DNA of 64,000 nucleotides from Tamaricihabitans halophyticus (GTDB lineage Bacteria > Actinomycetota > Actinomycetes > Mycobacteriales > Pseudonocardiaceae), in contig NZ_SLXQ01000015.1 in the NCBI RefSeq assembly GCF_004340875.1, positions 58,770 to 122,769 on the forward strand. The letters are read 5' to 3'. Shown here piece after piece: positions 9,029 through 16,889 of this stretch. A program made the position numbers and the translations under genes. Position 1 is the stretch's first letter. Every line of letters begins with the position of its first letter. The notes beneath the pieces are model-generated. The model made no database searches. It was given only the letters and a program-made list of their open reading frames with translations, and was not told the origin of the DNA.

Positions 9029-9505
9029 TTGCCCAAGCACACTTTCCGCGTTAACGGCGAGCAGGTGACCGTTGACGTCGCCGATGACGTGCGCCTGCTG
9101 TGGGTGCTGCGCGACCTACTCGGGATCACCGGACCGAAGTACGGCTGCGGTATCAACGTCTGCAAGGCATGTACCAGTCACCTCAACGGCAACGCGGTCA
9201 ATCCTTGCGCCATACCGGTCAACGACCTCGAACCAACCGACGAGGTGACGACCATCGAAGGGCTTGCGGCGACCGTTGATCAGGATCTGCATCCGATGCA
9301 GCGGGCCTGGCTCGAACAGGACGTGGCGCAATGCGGCTACTGCCAGCCTGGCCAGATCATGGCGGCGGTGGCACTCGTTCGCGAGGTAACCGCGCACGGC
9401 AGGGAGCTGACCGAAGCGGATCTGGACGGTATCCGCAACATCTGCCGTTGCGGTACCTACCCACGAATCCGCGAGGCCATCAAAAGCGGGGCCAAGGAGA
9501 TGTAG
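9029..9505 (+). CDS. oxiA: [2Fe-2S] small subunit of molybdenum hydroxylase, OxiA-like
   Basis: 158 residues. I chose the TTG at 9029, with GGAG six bases upstream and the usual short N-terminus (LPKHTFRVNG); the same frame is open further up but there it overlaps oxiB. A plant-type ferredoxin cluster is seen in YGCGINVCKACTSHL with a later Cys, and the C-terminal helical cluster in QCGYCQPGQIM and NICRCGTYPRI. This is the IorA/CoxS layout. It would carry electrons from the OxiB molybdenum centre. It has no signal peptide of its own, so export as a folded complex on OxiB's Tat signal is likely (inference). It ends immediately before the convergent TetR gene. Confidence 0.92.
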   Translation: MPKHTFRVNGEQVTVDVADDVRLLWVLRDLLGITGPKYGCGINVCKACTSHLNGNAVNPCAIPVNDLEPTDEVTTIEGLAATVDQDLHPMQRAWLEQDVAQCGYCQPGQIMAAVALVREVTAHGRELTEADLDGIRNICRCGTYPRIREAIKSGAKEM

Positions 9506-10177
9506 TCAGCAGACATCCAGCATCGGCACCAGGAATCGCCTGGCAAGCGCGGCCAGCTGCGCCTCGTCGTCGAGATCGACGATCTCGCTCGGGATCGCGA
9601 GGAACGAGGCACATACCCGCACCATCAGCTCGGCGACCAGGTCCGTATCGGTTTCCTTGGCGACCGTACCGGCCTGTTGTTCGCGGCGAAGCTGGCCGGC
9701 GACGAACCTCCGCACCGTGTCGACCAGCGACTGGCCGCGGCTACCGATCATCGTCGGCACGAGCTCGGTGGGCTCGGTGGCGAGCAGACCGCCGATGAGC
9801 GGGTTGTTCCGGATGGCCCGTAGTGAGCTGACGAACCCCAACACCACCCGATCGGCGGCGGATTCGGCGCTCTGGATATCGGCGAGGAACTGGTCGAAGT
9901 ATCGCCGGAACTCGCGCCGCATGACGTGCTCGATCAGCACGTCCTTGGTGTCGAACCGGCGGTAGACGGTGATCCGGGAAACTCCCGCACGCCGGGCGAC
10001 GTCGGACATCGTGGACCGGGAAATGCCCATCCGGCAGAACTGCTCATGGGCCGCATCCAGGATGCGGGTTCGCTGCGCGTCGTCGTCTGCCACCTGCTCG
10101 AGGGAATCGGCGTAGGCACGCTCGAGTAACGAGCCCGGGTCCGAACTCGTTAGCGGTACCGGTGGTGCGGGCTCCAC
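9506..10177 (-). CDS. TetR-family regulator, LcpR-like (module 2)
   Basis: 223 residues from the GTG at 10177, chosen because GAGGAGG precedes it and the protein then starts in register with its paralogue at 4693-5358 (VEPAPPVP against MEPLRLVP). In-frame starts further up, at 10210 and 10285, would add 11-36 residues. The helix-turn-helix MSDVARRAGVSRITVYRRF is nearly identical to the paralogue's, so the two may see related operators. Divergent from lcp2 and convergent with oxiA. Likely a repressor of lcp2, and cross-regulation of both lcp copies is plausible but unproven. Confidence 0.9.
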   Translation of the reverse strand: MEPAPPVPLTSSDPGSLLERAYADSLEQVADDDAQRTRILDAAHEQFCRMGISRSTMSDVARRAGVSRITVYRRFDTKDVLIEHVMRREFRRYFDQFLADIQSAESAADRVVLGFVSSLRAIRNNPLIGGLLATEPTELVPTMIGSRGQSLVDTVRRFVAGQLRREQQAGTVAKETDTDLVAELMVRVCASFLAIPSEIVDLDDEAQLAALARRFLVPMLDVC

Positions 10178-10276
10178 TGTCCCTCCTCGCGACGGGTGAT
10201 TTCCTGTCATATCTGAAACGACGACCTCGTCATCTTGCCGGGTTGGCCTTGTGAATACCAACACGCTGTGCTCTGA

Positions 10277-10305
10277 TTGATACACTGAATCACTGCTTGT
10301 TTCAT
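10277..10305 (+). promoter_or_regulatory. Predicted promoter of lcp2
   Basis: A -35 box TTGATA (10277-10282) and a -10-like box TTTCAT (10300-10305) are 17 bp apart, matching the geometry upstream of lcp1. The sequence after it (TTGTTTCATCAT against TTGTATCATCAT at lcp1) is also conserved, so the two upstream regions probably duplicated together with their genes. Confidence 0.55.
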
Positions 10306-10308
10306 CAT

Positions 10309-10330
10309 CTCATCAAGAGTTCTTGATGAG
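10309..10330. promoter_or_regulatory. 22-bp perfect palindrome upstream of lcp2, candidate operator
   Basis: Arms CTCATCAAGA and TCTTGATGAG are perfect complements around GT. It starts four bases after the -10 box and ends 63 bp before the lcp2 ATG, so it covers the expected transcription start. No T-run follows, which argues against a terminator. The divergent TetR product is the obvious candidate ligand. Confidence 0.55.
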
Positions 10331-10393
10331 CGGCGGTGCACCTAGCCAATAACTGAAACAGTGTTCCCAACCTCAATGTGGAGGACGGCAGGC

Positions 10394-11617
10394 ATGGAAG
10401 ACTTCAGCAGGCGCAAGATGCTGGCGACAGGTGGAGCATTAGGGGCGCTTGGCGCGCTGGGTGTGGCGGCTCCCGCCGCGGCGCGTCCGCTGTGGACCTG
10501 GTCGCCGGCCGGCTCGGTGGCCGGCAGCGGGAAGGGTGCCGACCCGAGGTGGGTATGGGACGACGTGGCGGACCCCTTGTTCGCCAACCTGCTGGAAAAG
10601 GGCAATGTACCGAAGTTCAACGAGCTGCTGCGTAGCTGGACCAAGAACAATCAACCACTGCCGCCCGGCATGCCGGCGGATATCCGGGATTTCCTGGAAA
10701 GCGCTCGGCAATTACCGGCGTGGGTGGATCAGGACAAGCTGACCGTCGTTGACGAGTTCAACAAGAAGCGTGGGCTCTACTTCGGCGCGCTCTACGGATT
10801 CGGTAGCGGCATGGTCAGTACGGCGATTCCCAAAGAAGCGCGTGCGGTCTACTACTCCTTGGGTGGCTGGGATCTGCGGGACCGCCTCTCCAAGACGGCG
10901 AAGCTTGGCTACGACATCTGCAACGCCCAGCCCTATGCGCCGGAAAACGAAATAATCGTCACCTGTTTGAAGACCCGCATGATCCACGCGGCGATACGCC
11001 ACCTGCTGCCGCAGTCCTCGGGTTGGCAAGGGTCCGCGGACGAGGAAATTCCGATCAGCCAGGCCGATATGATGGTCACCTGGCACAGTCTGCCGACGCA
11101 CGTGAACCGGTTGATGACCAGGTGGGAGATCCCGGTCTCCGCCGAGGAGTCCGAAGCGTTCCTACACACCTGGCAGGTATGCGCCTATATGTTGGGCATC
11201 AAGGAAGAATACATTCCAGCCTCGTGGAATGAGGCGGAGGAGCAGGCGAAACAAGTTTTTGATCCAGTGCTGGCTCCTACGCCGGAGGGCATCAAACTCG
11301 CCGATCAGATCACCAGTATGGGCGATCGGATTGATGGAACGATCATGAGTAAGGGCGTCCTCGAGTCGTTCACTCGCTATACCCTTGGCGACGAGGTTGC
11401 GGACTTTCTTGAGATACCACGGCACTTCTTCTGGGATAACCTCCTCAAGCGGGGATGGCCGCTGTTCATCAAAGCCCGCGAGGGTTTGATCGAGTTCCCG
11501 ATGGGGCCGGAGGTATTCGACAACTTCGACGAGATTCTACGCAAGGTTGCCCTGTTCTACCTTTCCGAAGGTAAGAAGATCAGCATTGAGATCCCGGAGC
11601 GAAACCGACCGGAGTGA
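10394..11617 (+). CDS. lcp: Latex clearing protein 2 (rubber oxygenase, DUF2236)
   Basis: 407 residues from the ATG at 10394, after a GGAGG. A Tat signal (FSRRKML, then GALGALGALGVAAPAAA) opens the protein. Residue numbers match the K30 Lcp literature without offset: E148, R164, K167, T168 and haem ligand H198 (TRMIHAAIRHLL). It is therefore the closer match to canonical Lcp. Monocistronic: oxiBA follow only lcp1, and an inverted repeat follows the stop. Lcp1 and Lcp2 are clearly homologous throughout but differ in loops such as residues 130-140 and the C-terminal third, so they are not a recent duplication. Confidence 0.95.
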   Translation: MEDFSRRKMLATGGALGALGALGVAAPAAARPLWTWSPAGSVAGSGKGADPRWVWDDVADPLFANLLEKGNVPKFNELLRSWTKNNQPLPPGMPADIRDFLESARQLPAWVDQDKLTVVDEFNKKRGLYFGALYGFGSGMVSTAIPKEARAVYYSLGGWDLRDRLSKTAKLGYDICNAQPYAPENEIIVTCLKTRMIHAAIRHLLPQSSGWQGSADEEIPISQADMMVTWHSLPTHVNRLMTRWEIPVSAEESEAFLHTWQVCAYMLGIKEEYIPASWNEAEEQAKQVFDPVLAPTPEGIKLADQITSMGDRIDGTIMSKGVLESFTRYTLGDEVADFLEIPRHFFWDNLLKRGWPLFIKAREGLIEFPMGPEVFDNFDEILRKVALFYLSEGKKISIEIPERNRPE

Positions 11618-11650
11618 GCTGCCCGGGGCACTGTCCGGATGGTGAGCCGT

Positions 11651-11688
11651 GACTCCATAACCGCCCGTGTCTAGTCGGTTATGGAGTC
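11651..11688. terminator. Bidirectional terminator-like inverted repeat
   Basis: 12-bp perfect arms (GACTCCATAACC at 11651-11662, GGTTATGGAGTC at 11677-11688) with a 14-nt loop, between the convergent ends of lcp2 and the IclR gene. The right arm lies inside the last codons of the IclR gene. No strong U-tract is seen. Confidence 0.6.
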
Positions 11689-12489
11689 GCGCCAGAACAG
11701 TTCGACTAGCTGGTCCACGGTCTGCTGCATCTGCTGCAGTGCTTCGGGGATCTGTGCGCGGCCGAACCGGGTGCGCGGGCCGTTGAGGGTCAGGATGGCG
11801 ACGAGTGTTCCCGCGCTGTCCCTGATCGGTCGGGACAGCGACAGCAGCTCCGGTTCGAGCTCGTTATCGATGATGGCAAAACCCTGTTCGCGCACCTGTT
11901 CGAGCTCGTTGAGCAGCGTCGCACGGTCGGTAATCGTGTTGGGGGTGAAGGCTTCGAGCTTTTCCGGAAGCAAGGCACGCAGCGTATCCGCCGACTGCTC
12001 GGCCAGCGCCACCTTGCCGGTGGAACTGGCGTGCATCGGGTAGTGCTCGCCGACCATGTTCTTGGAGAGGATGCCGACCACATGGGAACCAGCTGCCTCG
12101 GCGACGAGATCGAGTCCGTCCTGGGCATTCGGGATGGACAGGGCCGCCGACTCGTTGAACTTGTCGGCCAATTCCTGCAGCACTGGCTGCGCGTGCGCGG
12201 CGAGACCGGCATACGGGTCGGCGTGCCGGCCTAGCCTGGCGAGTTCCCAGCCGAGGACGTAGCTGGTACCAATCCGATCGACGAGACCACCCTGTTCGAG
12301 GCTGTACAGCAGCCGGAACGCCGTTGGCCTGCTCAGTTCGCTGGCTTTGGCCAAGGTGGTGACCGTGGCGCCAGTACGGGGCTGCGCGGCTAACGAGCGA
12401 AGCAACCGGATCGCCTTGGTCACCGACTTGTTGGTCAGCTCGGTGCGCTCGGGCTCCTCGCCCATCTCGTACCCGTCTCCCGCGCTCAC
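11671..12489 (-). CDS. IclR-family transcriptional regulator
   Basis: 272 residues. The N-terminal winged helix (KAIRLLRSLAAQPRTGATVTTLAKASELSRPTAFRLLYSLEQGGLV, about 24-68) is followed by the IclR effector domain with HASSTGKVALA near residue 155 and LSLSRPIRDSAGTLVAILTLNGP near 220. GTG start; an ATG eight codons in is an alternative. It lies just downstream of the monooxygenase operon on the same strand, so it most likely controls that operon rather than rubber degradation. Two GAAC/GTTC palindromes near 15970-16003 are candidate sites for it. Confidence 0.9.
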   Translation of the reverse strand: MSAGDGYEMGEEPERTELTNKSVTKAIRLLRSLAAQPRTGATVTTLAKASELSRPTAFRLLYSLEQGGLVDRIGTSYVLGWELARLGRHADPYAGLAAHAQPVLQELADKFNESAALSIPNAQDGLDLVAEAAGSHVVGILSKNMVGEHYPMHASSTGKVALAEQSADTLRALLPEKLEAFTPNTITDRATLLNELEQVREQGFAIIDNELEPELLSLSRPIRDSAGTLVAILTLNGPRTRFGRAQIPEALQQMQQTVDQLVELFWRDSITD

Positions 12490-12613
12490 GGCCCCATGCG
12501 GTCTGAGGGCCTACTGCAGGCCTTCAGGTTAACAGGCGTGTTCACTTTGTGGACGCCCCTGCTGGGCGAGTCGTGCGGGGAGTGCCGGTAGGCGAGCCTG
12601 GTTGGCCGGTTGG

Positions 12614-14002
12614 TCAGTACTGACCTGTCCGGGCGGTGCGGTTGAACGCCCTGCCGGGGTGGCCCGCGCCCAGTCGTACCGTTCCTGGCTCGAAAAGTTT
12701 CTCGCGTAGCGTTCTACCTTCGTATTCCGTCCACATCGCCTCGCGACGTTGAAGTTCCGGGACGACCAGCTCAATGAAGTCGGCGATATCCTGGTATTTG
12801 ATCGCGTGTCCGAGGTTGAAGCCGTCGATACCCGTTTCGGTGACCCAGTTGATCAGTTCATTGGCCACGGTTCGCGGTGAGCCAACGATGGTGGGGCCGC
12901 TGCCGCCGATCCCGATGAACTCGGCGATATCGCGGGGAGTCCATTCCTTGTCCGGGTCCATCTTGGAAAACAGGTCGATCATGGTCTGCCCGGCGTCAGT
13001 TCGCACATGTCGCAGCGGCACATCTGGCGCGAACTGGGACATGTCGAGCGCGGTCCAACCGCTGTACCTGGCCATCGCGCCGGCGTAGCTCACGAGCTCG
13101 CGGTACCGTGCGTACTTCGCCCACGCCTGTTCATCGGTCGGGGCGCAGACCACGTTGAGCATCTGCAACACGCGCACGCTGTGCGGATCGCGGCCGTGCT
13201 CTGCGGCGAGCGTGCGTAGCGCGTCGACCTGACGCTTGAGCGCGGGTTTGGAGACGGCGTTGACGAAAACGCCTTCGGCGTGCGCGGCGGCGAGAGCGCG
13301 CCCCTTGGTTGAGCCACCTGCCTGAAAGATCACCGGCGTGCGCTGTGGGGACGGTTCGCACAGCGCGAAGCCCGGCACGGTGAAGTACTTCCCGTAATGG
13401 TTGATGTCGTGGACCCGGTTGGGGTCGGTGTAGATACCGCGAGCCTTGTCGCGGACTACCGCGCCGTCCTCCCAGGAGCCTTCCCAGAGCTTGTAGCAGA
13501 CCTCGAGGTGTTCGGCGGCTACGTCGTAGCGCTCGTCGTGCGGCGTCAGCCCGCCATTGCCGAGATTGCGTGCCGCGCTGTCGGCATAGGAGGTGACCAG
13601 GTTCCAGCCGACCCTGCCATCGGTGAGATGGTCCAGGGTGCTGAACCTTCGGGCAAGCGCGTAAGGGTGTTCATAGCTGGTCGACGCGGTCACCCCAAAT
13701 CCAATGTGCTCGGTCACGCTGGCCATGGCCGGTACGACCAGGAATGGATCGTTGGCCGGTATCTGCGCGCTGTCGGCGAGCGCGGCGGCCGCGCTGCCCT
13801 GGTACACGTTGTGGTATCCGACGTTATCGGCGAAGAACACGCCATCGAACCGTGCCTGTTCGAGCAGTTTCGCGTAGTCCGTCCAGTACCGAAGGTCCTT
13901 GTAGCCTACGCCCTTGTCCTGGTGGTGCCGCCACAGTCCCGCCGAAAGGTGGGCAGGTCCGTGGAAATCGAAGGCAAACAGCCGAATGCGTTTGGTCAGC
14001 AT
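12614..14002 (-). CDS. FMN-dependent monooxygenase, NtaA/SnaA/DszA family
   Basis: 462 residues from the ATG at 14002, after AGGAG. It is a bacterial-luciferase-like flavin monooxygenase that uses reduced FMN from a separate reductase. Family blocks: RFDGVFFADNVGY near residue 50, GFGVTASTSYEHPYALARRFSTLDHLTDGRVGWNLVTS near 105-140, and PVIFQAGGSTKGRALAAAHAEGVFV near 235. Relatives attack nitrilotriacetate, dibenzothiophene sulfone, pristinamycin IIB and many C-N or C-S compounds, so the substrate is not given by family. The flavin reductase needed is 62 bp upstream, with an amine oxidase above it. Together they suggest N-compound oxidation (inference). Confidence 0.9.
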   Translation of the reverse strand: MLTKRIRLFAFDFHGPAHLSAGLWRHHQDKGVGYKDLRYWTDYAKLLEQARFDGVFFADNVGYHNVYQGSAAAALADSAQIPANDPFLVVPAMASVTEHIGFGVTASTSYEHPYALARRFSTLDHLTDGRVGWNLVTSYADSAARNLGNGGLTPHDERYDVAAEHLEVCYKLWEGSWEDGAVVRDKARGIYTDPNRVHDINHYGKYFTVPGFALCEPSPQRTPVIFQAGGSTKGRALAAAHAEGVFVNAVSKPALKRQVDALRTLAAEHGRDPHSVRVLQMLNVVCAPTDEQAWAKYARYRELVSYAGAMARYSGWTALDMSQFAPDVPLRHVRTDAGQTMIDLFSKMDPDKEWTPRDIAEFIGIGGSGPTIVGSPRTVANELINWVTETGIDGFNLGHAIKYQDIADFIELVVPELQRREAMWTEYEGRTLREKLFEPGTVRLGAGHPGRAFNRTARTGQY

Positions 14003-14064
14003 CAAGTGCTCCTGTTCATGAACCGAAGGCTGCGTCGCAAATGCCTGCGGTAACGGGAAACGGT

Positions 14065-14568
14065 TCAGTGGCCTCGCTCGCGTATTGCGCCGAGCCGTCC
14101 ACGGTGGAAGACGAGTGGTTCGCCGTGGCCAGCTTCCAGCCGGCATACTTCGGCGATCACGATGAGGTGATCTCCGCCAGGGAGCTCTTGCGTGATACGG
14201 CAATCGATCCAGGCATGCGCGCCGGCGATTTGCGGTGCGCCGGAGGTGGATTCGTGCCAATCCACCTCGGCGAACTTGTCGTGCCCTCTGGTCGAGAGCG
14301 CGCGGCAGACGTGCCGCTGTTCGGCGGCGAGGACACTGGCGCTGAACTGACCGGAAGGGCGGATTCTTGGCCAGCTGCGCGATGTTGTCGTCACGCTGAA
14401 ACTCACCAGCGGCGGGCTGAGGGACAGCGACTGGAACGTGCCGACGATGAGTCCAGCCGGGCTGTTCGTCCCCGGCTCGCGACCTGCCACGACGACCACG
14501 CCGGTGGGAAGATGGCCCATGACGTCGCGAAAATGAGTTGGTTCGATGGTCGGAGTCGACATGGTCAT
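14065..14568 (-). CDS. Flavin reductase (FMN:NAD(P)H), HpaC/DIM6 type
   Basis: 167 residues from the ATG at 14568, after GGAAGGAA. The flavin-reductase-like domain is complete: FRDVMGHLPTGVVVVAG at the N-terminus, AGLIVGTFQSLSLSPPLVSFSV with the usual S-x-S-P-P-L core, then FSASVLAAEQ and a C-terminal PLVFHRGRLGAI block close to the family's usual PLVFHRGRY. It supplies reduced FMN to the monooxygenase encoded next. It is 40 bp downstream of the amine oxidase and 62 bp upstream of the monooxygenase, all on the minus strand, a typical two-component oxygenase operon. Confidence 0.9.
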   Translation of the reverse strand: MTMSTPTIEPTHFRDVMGHLPTGVVVVAGREPGTNSPAGLIVGTFQSLSLSPPLVSFSVTTTSRSWPRIRPSGQFSASVLAAEQRHVCRALSTRGHDKFAEVDWHESTSGAPQIAGAHAWIDCRITQELPGGDHLIVIAEVCRLEAGHGEPLVFHRGRLGAIRERGH

Positions 14569-14608
14569 GATCGCGTTCCTTCCAGTTGGTGACCGGTTGT
14601 CGAGCGGA

Positions 14609-15910
14609 TCAACGGCTGCTCGCCAGATCCGTGCGGATCTCCCTGGCGACCCGCAAGCCACTTTCGACCGCGCCGTCGATGAAGCCGGCCCAAACATTCG
14701 CGTAGTCGCTGCCCGCGAAATACAGGGCGCCTTCGGGACACTGCTGGGCTAAGAAGTAACGGGTGAGCTGGCGCGGTTGCTGGATCAGCCAGGTTTGCTT
14801 CGAATATGGATCCGACATCCAGTCGTGCCCGGTGACGTCGAGAACCTCCAGGTCGTCCCGCCAGACCCGCAGCGCGGCGCGAACGGCGTCGGTGTCGTTC
14901 GGTGAGATCTTGCGTGCGTCGGCGCCAAAGGACACCAGAACGGCGTCATCAGTGCCGATGAACTCGGTGCGTGCAACGGAAAGTGGGTGCTCGGCGGAGG
15001 AGTAGGCGAAGAACGGCTCGATCGGTCCGCGAACGCGGATCCATACCTTCACTCCCTTGGACGCCGTCCCTTCCGCGCCCGCGGCAAGCTTCTCGGCGCA
15101 TAGTTCGGGCGAGACGGTCAGATCGCCAAGCAGGTTCTGTGGCAGGGTTAGCACCACCCTGCGCGCGGTGATCCGCTCACCGGTCGCGGTTGTCACCACC
15201 GCACCGGTCGCATCATGCTCAACCCGGCGGACCTCGGTGGAGGTGCGAATATCCGCGTCAGTCTCGGCGACGATCGCCGAGACAAGCGACCGGGTCCCCG
15301 ACGCTAGCCGGAACACCGCCGACGCTTCGTGCATCAGGTGCCAGGAACCAGCGGTGGCCGCGGTCCAGCGCAGTGCGCTGGTGAAAGCGGCGTCTTCGAG
15401 TGGCGCGTTGACATGTCCCACCCAGGCGGCTTCGTTGGCCTGGTATTGGTCCACGGGAAGGTCGAGTTCGTCGAGCTTGTCGCGAAGGCTGAGACCGTCA
15501 ACCGACTCGAGCCCCGTACCGGACAGCGGTTCATCTGGTCGCGGGATGTGTCGCATCGTCTCGTCGAGTAGGTGTCGCATACCCGGGTCGATCAGTTCCA
15601 TGAAGCTCTCGAGCGAACCGTTGCGGACCTCGTTACCAGCCAACCAGTACGCCTCCGCTGGCCGGGGACCACGGGTGACCGGTAACCCGTAGCGGGTGAC
15701 CTCCGCCCAGACGTGTGGCTGAACCCAGTGCAGCCATGTTCCACCCATCTCCAAGTCGCGGCCGAGCCGATGATCTGTCCACACTCGACCGCCGAGCCGG
15801 TCACGAGCCTCCAGAACCGTGACGCGTACGCCGTTCCTGCCGAGTTCGCGAGCGGTAATCAGGCCGGCGATCCCGCCGCCGACCACGACGACGTCAGTTT
15901 CCTCATGCAC
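14609..15910 (-). CDS. Flavin-containing amine oxidase
   Basis: 433 residues from the GTG at 15910, preceded by GAGGAG at about ten bases; a GTG at 15961 would add 17 residues but has no clear ribosome site. The FAD-binding Rossmann motif is VVVGGGIAGL with ARDRLGGRVWT, followed by MGGTWLHWVQPHVWAEV, the usual MAO substrate region, and YFAGSDYANVWAGFIDGAVESGLRVA near the C-terminus, the usual FAD-binding end. It oxidises a primary or secondary amine to an imine with release of H2O2. First gene of the three-gene operon; the reductase and FMN monooxygenase follow. Confidence 0.88.
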   Translation of the reverse strand: MHEETDVVVVGGGIAGLITARELGRNGVRVTVLEARDRLGGRVWTDHRLGRDLEMGGTWLHWVQPHVWAEVTRYGLPVTRGPRPAEAYWLAGNEVRNGSLESFMELIDPGMRHLLDETMRHIPRPDEPLSGTGLESVDGLSLRDKLDELDLPVDQYQANEAAWVGHVNAPLEDAAFTSALRWTAATAGSWHLMHEASAVFRLASGTRSLVSAIVAETDADIRTSTEVRRVEHDATGAVVTTATGERITARRVVLTLPQNLLGDLTVSPELCAEKLAAGAEGTASKGVKVWIRVRGPIEPFFAYSSAEHPLSVARTEFIGTDDAVLVSFGADARKISPNDTDAVRAALRVWRDDLEVLDVTGHDWMSDPYSKQTWLIQQPRQLTRYFLAQQCPEGALYFAGSDYANVWAGFIDGAVESGLRVAREIRTDLASSR

Positions 15911-15968
15911 CGCGAAAGCACTCCTCTGGTCGGTAACTAGGTTCCGCGAAGCGATCTGCACACTTAAC

Positions 15969-16003
15969 GAACAGTATGTTCGCTATATGAACGTATGTTT
16001 CAT
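15969..16003. promoter_or_regulatory. Pair of GAAC/GTTC palindromes between amine oxidase and RibB-like gene
   Basis: GAACA-GTA-TGTTC (15969-15981) is perfect, and six bases on ATGAAC-GTAT-GTTTCAT (15987-16003) is an imperfect second copy. IclR-family regulators often bind such short repeats. The site is 59-93 bp upstream of the amine oxidase start. GTGTTC at 16124 and GAACAC at 16157, nearer the RibB-like gene, may be further half-sites. Confidence 0.4.
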
Positions 16004-16182
16004 TCTCAGTCCGCAGTCACCAGGGCGTCAATACGCTTCTCGGGCGAACCGTTGCGATGCATGGTCGTTGGGTATCCAAGGATGCTTGACCGGGCGCGAT
16101 AGAGACTCCTACTCTTCGGATACGTGTTCGTAAAATGGTGACAGTGTCCACTAATTGAACACTCTAATGATCGGAGGCATGT

Positions 16183-16833
16183 ATGCACGCCGTCAGGTTC
16201 GATTCCGTGTCGGGAGCGATCGAGCGGCTTGCCGAGGGGTATTCGGTGGTCATCGTTGACCCGGTCAACGCGCCGGAGGAAGGCGAGCTGGTGTTCGCCG
16301 CCGAACGGGCAACGGCCGCCCATGTCGCGTTCATGGTGCGCCACACGGCCGGTTTCGTGCGCACCGCCATTACCGCGGAGACCGCCGCGCGGTTGTGCTT
16401 GCCACCGATGGCCTACGTGCACGCGAATGGCGCCGGCTCCGCGTTTACCGTCACGGTCGATGCGAGTGAGGCAACGAGCACTGGGATATCCGCGCGCGAC
16501 CGTGCGCGAACGATACGCGTACTGGCTGACCCGGTGGCTGGTCCGGATGAGTTGACGCGGCCCGGTCACATCGTGCCAGTCCGTGTTCGGGACGGCGGCG
16601 TGCTCGCCTGTCCGGGTCGCGCGGAAGCGGCCGTCGACCTCGTCCGGCTGGCCGGGGCCGGTACCGCCGCCGCGCTGTGTCCGATCGTCAGCGAGTCACG
16701 CCCGGTCCGGTTGGCCATGCCGCAGGAACTGCGCGCGTTCTGCGATCGGCATGGCCTTGTACTTGTCACCGTGCAGGATGTCGTTGCGCGGCTGAGTTGT
16801 TCCGGTGAACGGATCGCGAAAGCGGCGTCCTAG
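16183..16833 (+). CDS. DHBP-synthase (RibB)-like protein with replaced catalytic residues
   Basis: 216 residues, GGAGG before the ATG. It aligns over its whole length with 3,4-dihydroxy-2-butanone 4-phosphate synthase: TVTVDASEATSTGISARDRARTIRVLADP (90-117), TRPGHIVPVRVRDGGVL (125-141) and EAAVDLVRLAG. Key positions differ from the family: the RENEGD acidic loop is APEEGE (P31 where the metal-binding Glu is expected), the HTEA histidine is R146, and the CEI glutamate is P167. Classical ribulose-5-phosphate chemistry therefore looks impossible, so I name it RibB-like only. Divergent from the flavin-dependent operon, from which a role in flavin or another sugar-phosphate reaction is a guess. 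Confidence 0.8.
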   Translation: MHAVRFDSVSGAIERLAEGYSVVIVDPVNAPEEGELVFAAERATAAHVAFMVRHTAGFVRTAITAETAARLCLPPMAYVHANGAGSAFTVTVDASEATSTGISARDRARTIRVLADPVAGPDELTRPGHIVPVRVRDGGVLACPGRAEAAVDLVRLAGAGTAAALCPIVSESRPVRLAMPQELRAFCDRHGLVLVTVQDVVARLSCSGERIAKAAS

Positions 16834-16864
16834 CTCGCCGGTGTCGGACTACTGGCGCCTTGTC

Positions 16865-16880
16865 CGATACAAATGTATCG
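16865..16880. promoter_or_regulatory. Palindromic auto-operator candidate before TetR gene
   Basis: CGATACA-AA-TGTATCG is a perfect 16-bp palindrome ending nine bases before the TetR ATG at 16890. This is where an autoregulating TetR protein would block transcription start or the ribosome site. Confidence 0.45.
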
Positions 16881-16889
16881 TAGGCGTCG

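Noticed and set aside
16183..16833. Calling this gene a functional ribB
   Set aside because: The metal-binding Glu and His and the third catalytic Glu are all replaced, so the name would mislead.
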